Source of the DNA: Mariprofundus ferrooxydans PV-1
GTDB lineage: Bacteria > Pseudomonadota > Zetaproteobacteria > Mariprofundales > Mariprofundaceae
Direction: 5' to 3'
Length of the DNA stretch: 64,000 bases
Assembly (NCBI RefSeq): GCF_000153765.1
Contig: NZ_DS022294.1
Location: 806,836 to 870,835, forward strand
The notes beneath the pieces are model-generated. The model was not told the DNA's origin, searched no databases, and worked only from the letters and a program-made list of their open reading frames with translations. Both the position numbers and the translations under genes were made by a program. Of this stretch, positions 17,945 through 26,425 are shown one piece after another; positions within the stretch are counted from its first letter, which is position 1; each line of letters begins with the position of its first letter.

Positions 17945-18742
17945 ATGCGTAATCTCACTCGTCTCATTCCTGTTGCCCTGCTTTGGCTATGCGCGCCATC
18001 TTCGCTGTGGGCTGCCACCATCAGCGTAACGCTGCCCCCTCTGGCCGGGCTGGTGATGATGCTGGATGATCAGGCCGAGGTGCAATGTCTGCTGCCGGCA
18101 GGCGCTGACCCGCACCATTTCCAGATGCAGCCGCGTACCGTCGAGCGCCTGCAGCAAAGTGCACTGTTGATCCGCGCATCCCGCGATGATGGCGGCTGGC
18201 CTCTGCCACCCCTGCTCGGCAACACCCTCGATCTATGGCCTGATATTGATCATGGATGGGTCAGTCCCGACGCAGTGCGCAAAGCGCTACCAGTCATCGC
18301 AAACGCTCTGATCAGGATACAGCCTGAGCGCGAGCAGCATATTCGGGCACACCTCCAACCAGCTCTTCAGCAGGTGGAGCAGATTGACCGCGCCTGGCAG
18401 CAGGTATTAAAACAGGCAACAACAGGCGTCATCATGCAGCACCCCTCCTGGCGGCGGTTAATGCAGGAGATGGGCGTACCTGTGCTCAGTACGCTCGAAT
18501 CAGGTCATCACGGACATGAATTCGGCCCGCATCAACTCGAACAGACTCTGGCAACGCTCAACCAACATCCCGGCGCATGGCTGCTGGCTGATACAGGTCA
18601 CAGCGCCGCAGCACTGGACTGGCTGGCCGCCCATAGTGATGTGCCTGCGCGCCGCGTCACCCTTGATGCACTGGGTGCATGCGGAGAGCCGTGGAGCAAA
18701 TTGATGCTGGATAATATTCAGCTCCTTGACGGACAACGATGA
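17945..18742 (+). CDS. znuA: Periplasmic metal-binding protein of a Zn/Mn ABC importer (ZnuA-like)
   Basis: About 265 residues. I prefer the ATG at 17945 (or 17936), because the predicted signal peptide RLIPVALLWLCAPSSLWA then starts correctly; a GTG at 17897 is also in frame, and none has a strong ribosome binding site. Cluster 9 substrate-binding features: ADPHHFQMQPRTVERLQQS (metal-ligand His pair region) and GHHGHEFGPHQLEQ, a His-rich segment. It lacks the long His/Asp loop of E. coli ZnuA. It overlaps the ATPase gene by 4 bases, forming znuA-znuC-znuB. Zinc is the likeliest cargo, manganese an alternative. Confidence 0.82.
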   Translation: MRNLTRLIPVALLWLCAPSSLWAATISVTLPPLAGLVMMLDDQAEVQCLLPAGADPHHFQMQPRTVERLQQSALLIRASRDDGGWPLPPLLGNTLDLWPDIDHGWVSPDAVRKALPVIANALIRIQPEREQHIRAHLQPALQQVEQIDRAWQQVLKQATTGVIMQHPSWRRLMQEMGVPVLSTLESGHHGHEFGPHQLEQTLATLNQHPGAWLLADTGHSAAALDWLAAHSDVPARRVTLDALGACGEPWSKLMLDNIQLLDGQR

Positions 18743-19527
18743 GTGCGCCTGTAGTCCGGATCAGTCATCTGCGCTTTGGTCCGGTCGACCACCCCGTACT
18801 GGATGATATCGACCTGACTCTGGAAGCCGGTCACTTTCTCGGCATTGTCGGCCCCAATGGGGCGGGCAAGAGCACGCTGCTGAATATTGTTGCCGGGCTG
18901 ATCAAGCCCGATGCCGGTCATATTGACCTGATGGGCCAGTGCCTGCGCCGATTCAATCGCCCGCATCTGCTCAGGGATGTCGGCTTTTTGCATCAGCTGC
19001 ATGACCATCAGCCGTCCATGCCGATGCGCGTGCGCGATGTCGTGGCCATGGGGCTGCGTGCCTACCACTGGCCATGGAATCGTACAGCCAAAAGCGAGGC
19101 CATCCCGCAGGCGCTGTCGCTGGTTGACATGGCCGAGCATGCCGATGCCGATTTCCGACACCTTTCGGGCGGCCAGCGTCAGCGCGTTCGTCTGGCCCGC
19201 GCACTGGTACGAAAGCCCCGCTTGTTACTGCTGGATGAGCCTTCGGCCGCTCTTGATACGGTGCGCCAGGAAAAGCTGTTCAGGCTGCTGCGAAACCTGT
19301 GCGATGAGACCGGCATGGCGGTGATTATGGTTGAACACGATATCGCCGCGATCAGTTCGCATGTCGATTCAGTGGCCTGCCTGAACCGCAGAATCCATCA
19401 CCACGCCATGCGCGGTGAAAACATACCTGAAGAGATATGGCGCGCGATGTACGGCAACCATATCCATATCGTCGCCCACGATGCCGGCTGCATCGGTTGC
19501 GGGCCGGGCGAGCATCAGCATGATTGA
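18739..19527 (+). CDS. znuC: Zn/Mn ABC importer ATPase (ZnuC-like)
   Basis: 262 residues. Nucleotide-binding subunit with Walker A GPNGAGKST, ABC signature LSGGQRQRVRLARAL, Walker B LLLLDEPSAALD and the switch His in VIMVEHD. Start ATG overlaps the znuA-like stop as ATGA; it overlaps the permease gene by 8 bases. The tail after about residue 240 contains several His and Cys (CIGCGPGEHQHD), unusual for a plain ATPase and possibly metal-sensing or metal-donating. The family fits zinc, manganese or iron uptake. Confidence 0.88.
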   Translation: MSAPVVRISHLRFGPVDHPVLDDIDLTLEAGHFLGIVGPNGAGKSTLLNIVAGLIKPDAGHIDLMGQCLRRFNRPHLLRDVGFLHQLHDHQPSMPMRVRDVVAMGLRAYHWPWNRTAKSEAIPQALSLVDMAEHADADFRHLSGGQRQRVRLARALVRKPRLLLLDEPSAALDTVRQEKLFRLLRNLCDETGMAVIMVEHDIAAISSHVDSVACLNRRIHHHAMRGENIPEEIWRAMYGNHIHIVAHDAGCIGCGPGEHQHD

Positions 19528-20356
19528 GATGCTCAGTGAATTCATTGCCAGTCCGGTGATGCGGGACGCGCTGCTGCCGTCGCTGCTGATTGCCGTGGTT
19601 ACAGCATCGATGTCGGTCATGGTCATGGCCCATCGCCTCTCCTATCTGACCGTCGGCGTCTCCCATGCCTCGCTGGCCGGCCTCGGTATCGCTGTCACCC
19701 TGGCGCTGCCACTACTGCCCACGGCAACCCTGTTTGCCGTCCTGATCGCCCTGCTGCTGGCGCTGATGCCCCGGCGCAAGGGGATCTCGGAAGATGCCGG
19801 AACCGGCATGCTCTTTGCAGGCAGTATGGCGCTGGGCATCATACTCATCTCATCGGCCAGTAATGCCCAGGTGGATCTGTTCGGCCTGCTGTTCGGCAAT
19901 ATCCTAACCATTTCCGAACAGGACCGAATCTGGCTATACCTGTTGGCAGGCTTGATTCTGGCCGTACTTGCACTGGCATCACGGGCGTGGTGGAGCATTG
20001 CATTTGACCCGATGACGGCCGAAACATCCGGCCTGCCCGTGGCCGGTCTGCGACTGCTGCTGTACGGACTGGTCGGACTGACCGTCATTCTGTGCGTGAA
20101 GCTCGCAGGCATTGTGCTGACTGCGGGGCTGATGGTATTGCCGGCCGCCTGCGCCTGGCTCTGGGGTCGTTCACTGGGCAGCCTGTGGCTGTTATCTGTC
20201 GTCTTTTCCATGACCGGCACAATCATCGGCCTGCTCTGGTCCTATGCCCACGAATGGCCGTCCGGCGCGTCGGTGGTACTGGCGTTGTGCGTACTGTTCA
20301 CCCTCAGCTGGGGAGCAAGGGAAGCCGTGAGCCGGCTGGGAACAACACGGGACTGA
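19520..20356 (+). CDS. znuB: Zn/Mn ABC importer permease (ZnuB-like)
   Basis: 278 residues from ATG 19520, which overlaps the end of znuC by 8 bases; an open frame extends upstream inside znuC but would be out of family. Polytopic inner-membrane protein with about 8-9 hydrophobic helices and the family segment YLTVGVSHASLAGLGIAV near the N-terminus, plus SNAQVDLFGLLFGNIL in the middle. It forms the channel of the ABC-3 type metal importer with the two preceding genes. No regulator or Zur-type operator could be identified nearby. Confidence 0.9.
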   Translation: MIEMLSEFIASPVMRDALLPSLLIAVVTASMSVMVMAHRLSYLTVGVSHASLAGLGIAVTLALPLLPTATLFAVLIALLLALMPRRKGISEDAGTGMLFAGSMALGIILISSASNAQVDLFGLLFGNILTISEQDRIWLYLLAGLILAVLALASRAWWSIAFDPMTAETSGLPVAGLRLLLYGLVGLTVILCVKLAGIVLTAGLMVLPAACAWLWGRSLGSLWLLSVVFSMTGTIIGLLWSYAHEWPSGASVVLALCVLFTLSWGAREAVSRLGTTRD

Positions 20357-20401
20357 GCAAACAAAAAGGCCAGCGGAGGAAACAGTCAAAGAAGAGCAGG
20401 C

Positions 20402-22348
20402 TTACGGCTTGCCTTCGTTCAGAGTGACGTCGAGTGCGAGCTCGTGCATCTGAACCGATTGTTGCCTGCGCCACTTATATACCGTGGCATAGGCGATGAC
20501 ATGCTGTACGTAGCGTCGCGTTTCATTGTAGGGAATCGTCTCCACCCAGACCTCACTGCTATCGAACGGGGTTCGCTCCAGCCACTGACTGACCCTGCCA
20601 GGACCGGCATTATACGCGGCAGCAGCCAGTGCCAGTTTATTGTCAAAACGGGACTTCATATCCGCCAGATAACGTGAGCCGAGACGAATATTGACGGCAG
20701 GAGAAAACAGCTGCCTGTGTCCTCCGTGCAGGTTGATCTGACCGGCCACCATTTTGGCTGTCTTCGGCATCAGCTGCATCAGCCCGCGGGCCCCCGCAGG
20801 TGAGAGTGCCTGCCTGTTGAACAGTGACTCCTGCCGGATAACGCCCCAGATTGATGCCGGATCAAGCCCGGTCTCCTTTGCAGCCAGCATCACATCGGAT
20901 TCAAACTGGAGCGGGAAACGTTCGTCCAGTGCATTCATTTTACCGGCCCGGTATGCAGCACGTATCGCCTGATCGGACCAGTTCCATTGAGAAGCCAGTT
21001 GTGCCGCCGCTTGCCACGTTTTCCTGCTTACGCCGGAGAGCGCAGCATACCATTCACGATTCGCTTTACCGTACTGCCCCAGAGCCAGCCACTCCCGCGC
21101 GCGCTGAATCCCCGGCAGCTTATCCAGGTCTTGCGTCAGGGCAGGCAAGGCATCCATCTCCTCATTGCTGAAGTTATAGGGCAGGTTTATGCGCTCTGCA
21201 CTGAGAAAACTGTAATAACCCCGATCCTGAGCCAGACCGGCAAAAACAGCTGTTGCCTCCTCCTCGCTCTTGCCGGTACTCTGCAGTGCGTATGCCCGCC
21301 AGTACTGCCAGCGGGCCTGCTGCTGCTCGGCACGAGGCATGGCACGGATCACCTCCAGCACTTTCGGCCAGTCCTGTTGTAACATATACAGCCGTGCCTG
21401 CCATGCCCGTGTCTCCTCATTCTGCCGGGCTGCAGGCAAATCACCCAACCACTGAGCCGCAATCGGCATGTGCTGTTTTGCAGCCCTGAGTGCAATCTTT
21501 TGCGCCATCACATCGTAGAATGAATCCTCAGCATCCAGTCGGAGCTGTTTCCTGAGCTGCTGTAATGAGAGATCAGCCTGCAGCGGGTCTTTGCGCGCCA
21601 ACCTTGTCAGCCCATCCCTGATCATCGCCTTTGCCAGCTGAACCTGGTGACTGTCAGGGTGCGATAACGATGAGGGCCAACTGGAAAAAGCGGCCTTGGG
21701 GTCGGTTTGCAGCTTGTGCCAGTAACTGAGCCACTGTTTCTCCCGTTTACCTGAACTCAGGGATGGAATTTCCCGCCAGGCGCCCCTGTCTGCCAGATGA
21801 ATGATACGCGACCAGCGCTCTTCACGGTTTGGGTGACCATGTTTGAGCCAGGCTTTGTGCAGGGATCTGGAGGTGTCAGTCAGTCGGTCATTGTTGCGCC
21901 AGCGCTGCGAAAACTGCTGCAGGGCGGCCTCTTTTTCGCCTGTGTACCAGTCGCTCATCATGGCAATTTCGGGATATTTTCGCTTCAGGCCGGGATACGC
22001 CCTGAGCTGTTCGGCGACCTGTGACCACTGATCGCGTTCGGCCAGATATTTCACCCACGCAATCCGAAGGTCCTTCGATTCAGGAATATCGGCAAACGTT
22101 TTGAGCACAGCTGCCACCCTGTCGTCTGTACCCGCCTTCAACATTTTGCGGGCCTGCCAGATGTCCAGATAGGGCGTCAGCGGGTAGGTATCGAGTTTTG
22201 CCTTCAGCTTTGAAAATTTATGCGACTGATGTGCCGCTAGTGCCTTATGCGCCTGCTCAAACCAGTCGCGCTGCTGCTCTATGGTGGACGCCTGCACTGC
22301 AGGCGCACCAATAAAGCATAACGCAATGACCCACGACAAAAACCGCAT
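20402..22348 (-). CDS. slt: Soluble lytic murein transglycosylase (Slt70 type)
   Basis: About 648 residues from ATG 22348, chosen because it starts a signal peptide (RFLSWVIALCFIGAPAVQA); the frame continues upstream without one. Long helical superhelix domain (about 40-450) is followed by the C-terminal SLT domain with ESLFNRQALSPAGARGLMQL, where Glu of the ES pair is the catalytic acid, then YLADM and ALAAAAYNAGPGRVSQW. Cleaves the glycan backbone of peptidoglycan in the periplasm and releases anhydromuropeptides. It is convergent with the ABC importer genes and separated by 45 bases. Confidence 0.93.
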   Translation of the reverse strand: MRFLSWVIALCFIGAPAVQASTIEQQRDWFEQAHKALAAHQSHKFSKLKAKLDTYPLTPYLDIWQARKMLKAGTDDRVAAVLKTFADIPESKDLRIAWVKYLAERDQWSQVAEQLRAYPGLKRKYPEIAMMSDWYTGEKEAALQQFSQRWRNNDRLTDTSRSLHKAWLKHGHPNREERWSRIIHLADRGAWREIPSLSSGKREKQWLSYWHKLQTDPKAAFSSWPSSLSHPDSHQVQLAKAMIRDGLTRLARKDPLQADLSLQQLRKQLRLDAEDSFYDVMAQKIALRAAKQHMPIAAQWLGDLPAARQNEETRAWQARLYMLQQDWPKVLEVIRAMPRAEQQQARWQYWRAYALQSTGKSEEEATAVFAGLAQDRGYYSFLSAERINLPYNFSNEEMDALPALTQDLDKLPGIQRAREWLALGQYGKANREWYAALSGVSRKTWQAAAQLASQWNWSDQAIRAAYRAGKMNALDERFPLQFESDVMLAAKETGLDPASIWGVIRQESLFNRQALSPAGARGLMQLMPKTAKMVAGQINLHGGHRQLFSPAVNIRLGSRYLADMKSRFDNKLALAAAAYNAGPGRVSQWLERTPFDSSEVWVETIPYNETRRYVQHVIAYATVYKWRRQQSVQMHELALDVTLNEGKP

Positions 22349-22430
22349 TCGAATGAAACCCCTTGCACGTCCCTGGGGACAGCTTAGATGGCTTTCAATG
22401 CTTATGCCAGCGCTGTTTTCCTGTTGCCGG

Positions 22431-22748
22431 TTATTCCGCCTGATGAAAGGCCAGCGACTCAACCACCTTACCGCCTCTGAAGTGCTCATTCACAATACGA
22501 TCAATACCGGCTTCATCCAGATGGCAATACCAGACACCCTCCGGGTGCACGACCATGATCGGCCCCTCGCAACATACGCCCAGACAACCGGCCCTGTTCA
22601 CGCGCACGGCGTCGGGATCACCCATGATCAGTCCCGCCTCTGCGACACGTTTTTTCAAATAGTTAAGCAGTGGCAGATTTTCTCCACAACTTTTGCCGCA
22701 GCACATAATCGCATGCCGCTTATAGGGTGCCAGTACAGGCTTGTTCAT
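22431..22748 (-). CDS. Thioredoxin-like [2Fe-2S] ferredoxin
   Basis: 105 residues. Matches the (2Fe-2S) ferredoxin family with thioredoxin fold: AIMCCGKSCGE near the N-terminus and RAGCLGVCCEGPIMVVHPEG in the middle provide the four cluster cysteines. Such proteins often accompany tetrapyrrole or cobalamin genes and may supply electrons. The start ATG overlaps the methyltransferase stop as ATGA, making it the third gene of a cbiX-like, cobA-like, ferredoxin operon. Electron partner unknown. Confidence 0.87.
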   Translation of the reverse strand: MNKPVLAPYKRHAIMCCGKSCGENLPLLNYLKKRVAEAGLIMGDPDAVRVNRAGCLGVCCEGPIMVVHPEGVWYCHLDEAGIDRIVNEHFRGGKVVESLAFHQAE

Positions 22749-23497
22749 GACTCGTCTCTCCAGGTGGTGCGGGATGCCACTACATCGCCGATAATGACAA
22801 TCGCCGGCGATAGTGCCTGTAGTTGCCCGGCGGCTGCCTGCTGCAGGGTGCCGATTGTCGTATGCTCGTCCCTGGTTGTGGCTGCGTGAATGATAGCAAC
22901 TGCCGTTTCTGCATCCAGTCCTGCATCAAGCAGGCAGGATCCAATGCGTTCCAGATTTCGCGCTGCCATATAGAATACCAGCACCGGAAAAGCACTGACC
23001 AGCGCCCGCCAGTCCATGCGACTCTCATCGCTGGCCTCATGGCCGGTGAGAAAGGCCAGCGTGGCATTGACCGAACGATCTGTGACCGGAATACCGGCCA
23101 TGGCCGGAGCTGCAACACCGGCCGTGATACCTGGAATAATACGAAAGCGGATACCGTGTGCGGCCAGTGCCCGCACCTCTTCACCACCGCGACCGAATAC
23201 AAACGGGTCGCCACCCTTGAGCCGAACCACACGTTTGCCCGCTTGCGCCCGTGCAATCAGCAGATCGCAGATATCACTCTGGCTGGCCGAAGGACGACCG
23301 CCGCGCTTGCCCGCCGCAATGATTTCAGCATCGGGCGCAGCCATCGCCATCACTTCATCCGACACCAGCGCATCATGGACAATGACATCACAGTCGGCGA
23401 TCAGCCTGGCAGCCGCCAGTGTCAACAGGGCAGCAGCGCCGGGACCTGCACCCACGAGAGCCACTTCACCGGCTATAAGAGGCGCATCCAGTTTCAT
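22745..23497 (-). CDS. cobA: Uroporphyrinogen-III C-methyltransferase
   Basis: 250 residues. Adds two methyl groups from SAM to uroporphyrinogen III, giving precorrin-2 for siroheme and cobalamin. Signature blocks: VGAGPGAAALLTLAA, VVRLKGGDPFVFGRGGEE, IPGITAGVAAPAMAGIPVT and VVFYMA-type region FPVLVFYMAARN. It is the single-domain SUMT form, without the CysG oxidase/chelatase fusion. ATGA overlaps on both sides couple it to the chelatase-like gene upstream and the ferredoxin downstream. Precorrin-2 is a precursor of the B12 needed by the class II RNR in this window, though only this step is seen here. Confidence 0.95.
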   Translation of the reverse strand: MKLDAPLIAGEVALVGAGPGAAALLTLAAARLIADCDVIVHDALVSDEVMAMAAPDAEIIAAGKRGGRPSASQSDICDLLIARAQAGKRVVRLKGGDPFVFGRGGEEVRALAAHGIRFRIIPGITAGVAAPAMAGIPVTDRSVNATLAFLTGHEASDESRMDWRALVSAFPVLVFYMAARNLERIGSCLLDAGLDAETAVAIIHAATTRDEHTTIGTLQQAAAGQLQALSPAIVIIGDVVASRTTWRDES

Positions 23498-24120
23498 ACA
23501 GACTCCTTCAGGCAGTTGGCGATGAGTGCTGTAAAACCATCGTAACTGCTCAACACAGGTGCCAGTGTTACATCTGTTGCAAACGACGCATCAATCATCT
23601 GCCGCAATCTAGCAAGCGTGTGTCCATCAAACAGCAACATCGGTTGTACGGTTACCGCTCCGATTTCATCACGTTGCCACAGATTCAGGACACTGGTGAT
23701 CGAAGGCTCGGAGTGCATGGAGCCCGTAGCGACAAGCGAACAGCGCTTGTTCTGCGCATGCAGCGCAGCAGCCACCGCTTCAAAGCCGGCAAAGCGGTAA
23801 AGGGCAAAGAGTATATTCACCCGCTTGCTCTCACGGGTCAGGTGGTCATAGGCCATGGCTGAAAAATCTGCAGCATGATCGCTCAACGGCGCCAGCAGCG
23901 TACAGTTTGAGGCAGCAGCCATTGCCGGCACATCTTCCATCATATGCTTACCGGCACCCAGAAACAGCGGCAGCACCTGCGCCCCCTCAGGCAGAGACTC
24001 ATCCGAGAGGAATGCGCTGCAGACCTCCTCTCCCAGTATCGCGGATACATCCGATGCCAACGTGCGCACCTGTGCTGCATGCGCCGCTGCAGGGGAACCA
24101 TGTGCCAGCAGTACCTTCAT
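23494..24120 (-). CDS. CbiX-like sirohydrochlorin chelatase family protein
   Basis: 208 residues from ATG 24120; the frame is open further upstream but the family starts with MKVLLAHGSP. The N-terminal His of LLAHGS is the expected metal ligand, and VLPLFLGAGKHMMEDVP corresponds to the second metal-binding region of CbiX/SirB. A second half repeat is present (SLVATGSMHSEPSITS, TVQPMLLFDGHTLARL), giving a two-repeat protein rather than the short archaeal form. Likely inserts Co or Fe into sirohydrochlorin. The coupling to cobA by an ATGA overlap supports this. Which metal is used cannot be told. Confidence 0.82.
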   Translation of the reverse strand: MKVLLAHGSPAAAHAAQVRTLASDVSAILGEEVCSAFLSDESLPEGAQVLPLFLGAGKHMMEDVPAMAAASNCTLLAPLSDHAADFSAMAYDHLTRESKRVNILFALYRFAGFEAVAAALHAQNKRCSLVATGSMHSEPSITSVLNLWQRDEIGAVTVQPMLLFDGHTLARLRQMIDASFATDVTLAPVLSSYDGFTALIANCLKESV

Positions 24121-24131
24121 CTCGCCACACC

Positions 24132-24980
24132 CTATTCCGGCACGAGCCAGCTGAACTGTTTGCGCCCCTTGCCATCGGTAAGCTTGTCGCATACCCAGTT
24201 CAGCGACTGCTGCATCGCCTGCTCCGCATGCCATGGCGGGTTAACGATCAACATGCCTGAGCCGTGCATCTGCATATCCGGAAAGAGATCGCCGCAATCA
24301 AGTTCAATGCGCAGAATCTTGCGTATGCCGGAGTGCTTGAGCTCCCTGAATAGCTCATTGTGGCGTTCAGCCGGCAGCAGCGGATACCAGATCACATAAA
24401 CACCGCCGGCAAACTTCCGGTGCGCGCCTGCAACAGCTTTGGCAATAGCGCGATACTCCTCCTTCACCTCGTAAGAGGGGTCGAGAAAGACCAGACCACG
24501 CTTCTCCTTCGGCGGCAACATCCCCTTGATTGCCTCGAAGGCGTCTCGCTTGAGCAGGCTGAACCTGCGACTGGCCTGAAAAGAGACGCGCAACGTATCG
24601 AACTCCTGCGGATGCAAGTCGCACGCTGCAATACGGTCGCCCTCCCGCGCCATCGCATGCAGCATGGCGGTAGAGCCGGGAAAACGGGTATAGGAATCAT
24701 CCATATTCAGCGATGCAATCAATTTAAACCAGCGCCGGACACCGGGCGGGTTGGTGGGCTCATCCCGTAGCGGCCATAGCTTGCCTACGCCGCTATCGGA
24801 TTCCCGATTTTTCAGCGCTTCCGGCGAATTCAGGTCATAGATACCCCGGCTGGCGAAGGCATCAAGCATAAATATCGGCGCATCTTTGTTGAACATACCC
24901 GCTGCCACGTCGCCGAGGATAATATGTTTCAATACATCGGCGTGATTGCCAGCGTGATAGGAGTGTTGGTAACTGAGCAT
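24132..24980 (-). CDS. rlmJ: 23S rRNA (adenine(2030)-N6)-methyltransferase
   Basis: 282 residues from ATG 24980, with AGGGTGG 4 bases upstream; the protein then begins MLSYQHSYHAGNHADVLKH as RlmJ does. Motifs: SAM-binding region LDAFASRGIYDL and catalytic FLDPSYEVKEEY (DPPY-like, with Ser replacing the second Pro; Y follows). C-terminal NPPWHAEQAM is typical. Methylates A2030 of 23S rRNA. It lies 12 bases upstream of the CbiX-like gene on the same strand and is divergent from the marR gene. Confidence 0.93.
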   Translation of the reverse strand: MLSYQHSYHAGNHADVLKHIILGDVAAGMFNKDAPIFMLDAFASRGIYDLNSPEALKNRESDSGVGKLWPLRDEPTNPPGVRRWFKLIASLNMDDSYTRFPGSTAMLHAMAREGDRIAACDLHPQEFDTLRVSFQASRRFSLLKRDAFEAIKGMLPPKEKRGLVFLDPSYEVKEEYRAIAKAVAGAHRKFAGGVYVIWYPLLPAERHNELFRELKHSGIRKILRIELDCGDLFPDMQMHGSGMLIVNPPWHAEQAMQQSLNWVCDKLTDGKGRKQFSWLVPE

Positions 24981-25042
24981 GCCGCCACCCTGCAGGGATT
25001 CGCGCCGAATGCATAGCCCATTCAATATAGATGCATCATACA

Positions 25043-25063
25043 ATGGTTGCGTTATACAACTAT
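25043..25063. promoter_or_regulatory. 21-bp palindrome, probable MarR operator
   Basis: ATGGTTG - 7 bases - CAACTAT, an inverted repeat differing at one position between arms. It lies 31 bases before the marR start and between the divergent rlmJ and marR genes. The size and symmetry fit a dimeric winged-helix MarR site and suggest autoregulation. Confidence 0.55.
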
Positions 25064-25093
25064 ATCGCTAGAGTGCGGCGAAAGGAGAAACAG

Positions 25094-25549
25094 ATGAGCG
25101 AATTGAATTCGGATTTTCAACTGGAGGAGGCCATCGGCATGCACGTCAACCGTACTGCATTCCTGATGACCGAAGAGATCGCCAAACGCTTTGCCAGCCA
25201 CGACCTCCCGCTATCGGCTCAGGATTTCGGCATCCTCTTCCGCCTGCAAAAGCAGGGACCCGTAACACAGGTGGAGATCGCCTCAATGATGATGCGCGAC
25301 AAGACCACCATCACCCGCCGCATTGACGGGCTGGTGAAGAAGGGGCTGGTGGAGCGCAAGCCCTGCCCTGATGACCGGCGCTACTTTCGCGTCGGCTTAA
25401 CCAAAGCCGGGCAACAGGCGCTGGTGGTGATGATTCCGCTCGTGCGTGCTTTCCAGCAGGAGGTGCTCAGCGATATACCCGATGAAGAGAAAGCCATCAC
25501 CATCAGAACACTAAAACAGATATCAGACAAACTGATTAAACTGAAATAA
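25094..25549 (+). CDS. MarR-family transcriptional regulator
   Basis: 151 residues from ATG 25094, with AAGGAG 6 bases upstream; an earlier in-frame ATG lacks a ribosome binding site. Winged helix-turn-helix: helices around QVEIASMMMRDKTTITRRID (recognition helix and DNA contacts) followed by the wing LVERKPCPDDRRYFRVGLT, where DDRR is the usual MarR wing motif. It heads a likely operon with cytochrome c', a DUF2892 protein and perhaps the next cytochrome. The effector is unknown; no obvious redox Cys pair is present. Confidence 0.93.
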   Translation: MSELNSDFQLEEAIGMHVNRTAFLMTEEIAKRFASHDLPLSAQDFGILFRLQKQGPVTQVEIASMMMRDKTTITRRIDGLVKKGLVERKPCPDDRRYFRVGLTKAGQQALVVMIPLVRAFQQEVLSDIPDEEKAITIRTLKQISDKLIKLK

Positions 25550-25560
25550 AGGAGAAAGAG

Positions 25561-26043
25561 ATGAAAAAAACAACACCACACTGGATTGCAATTATAGTAC
25601 TGCTGGCCGTTCTCGCGGCAGGTGCAGTGAAAATCATCGTCATCGGCAATACGGAAAAAGCAGCCGATGGCCGCACGGCAGTAATTCTGGAGCCGGCTGA
25701 GCGGGAGGCTGTACTGGGAGAGATGAGGCTGCTGCTGGAAACCACGCAGACAATAGTCGCGGCACTGGCCAATGACGATCTGACTGCAGTGGAAGCCGCT
25801 GCGCGTCCAATCGGCAGCGCCGCAATTGCCACGGTGGATTTCCGCCTGCGCGCCAAGCTGCCGCTGGAGTTCAAGCAGCTGGGCTTCGGTACCCACTACG
25901 CCTTTGACGATATCGCCAACATGGCCAAAGAGGGCAAGCCTGCCAAGGCGATCCAACAGAAGTTGGCGGAAACGATGAACAACTGTATTGCCTGCCATGC
26001 CAGCTTTCAGCTGCCGACGGCACCATTCAAGCAAGGAGAGTAA
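25561..26043 (+). CDS. Cytochrome c' family protein
   Basis: 160 residues with an N-terminal membrane-type signal (HWIAIIVLLAVLAAGAVKII). The rest is helical, and the heme-binding CIACH is close to the C-terminus, as in the four-helix cytochrome c'/c-556 group rather than class I cytochromes. Probably periplasmic or membrane-tethered. Family members bind NO or CO or act in electron transfer. It lies 11 bases after marR with its own AAGGAG, so MarR probably controls it. System II maturation genes (resB, ccsA) that would attach the heme are at 54-57 kb. Confidence 0.85.
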   Translation: MKKTTPHWIAIIVLLAVLAAGAVKIIVIGNTEKAADGRTAVILEPAEREAVLGEMRLLLETTQTIVAALANDDLTAVEAAARPIGSAAIATVDFRLRAKLPLEFKQLGFGTHYAFDDIANMAKEGKPAKAIQQKLAETMNNCIACHASFQLPTAPFKQGE

Positions 26044-26044
26044 T

Positions 26045-26275
26045 ATGACGACAGAACGCGTTATTCGTATCATTGCAGGATTTTTTATCATGCTGTCGGT
26101 ATTTCTCAGCTCCCAATATAATGCCACCGTGCTGACCGGGCCGACCTGGCTCTGGTTCACGCTGTTTGTCGGGGCGAACCTGTTCCAGTCCGGCTTTACC
26201 CGGTGGTGCCTGATGGAGAAGGTCCTTGTCAGGCTGGGTGTGAAGCCGGGCGGCGCATGCGGCAGTTGCGGATGA
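26045..26275 (+). CDS. DUF2892 small membrane protein
   Basis: 76 residues from ATG 26045 with AAGGAG upstream. It starts MTTERVIRIIAGFFIMLSV and has two hydrophobic helices, then GFTRWCLMEKVLVRLG and a Cys-containing tail (CGSCG). This is the YgaP-type membrane domain usually found with rhodanese or redox proteins. The GANLFQSGFT block is the family hallmark. It begins 1 base after the cytochrome c' stop. The C-terminal CxxC may be a redox or metal site. Confidence 0.85.
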   Translation: MTTERVIRIIAGFFIMLSVFLSSQYNATVLTGPTWLWFTLFVGANLFQSGFTRWCLMEKVLVRLGVKPGGACGSCG

Positions 26276-26425
26276 TCTGAATCAGCATATCTGCAAGCCT
26301 GAGATACCGACACGCCTGCGAACAGCGACCCGTGGTACAGCCACCGGTTGCATCAGGGCGCGCGCAGTCGGATACTTGCTCAGGCTTGCCGGTTGCTGAT
26401 CTGTGCCGGTAACCAGGAGGTATCT

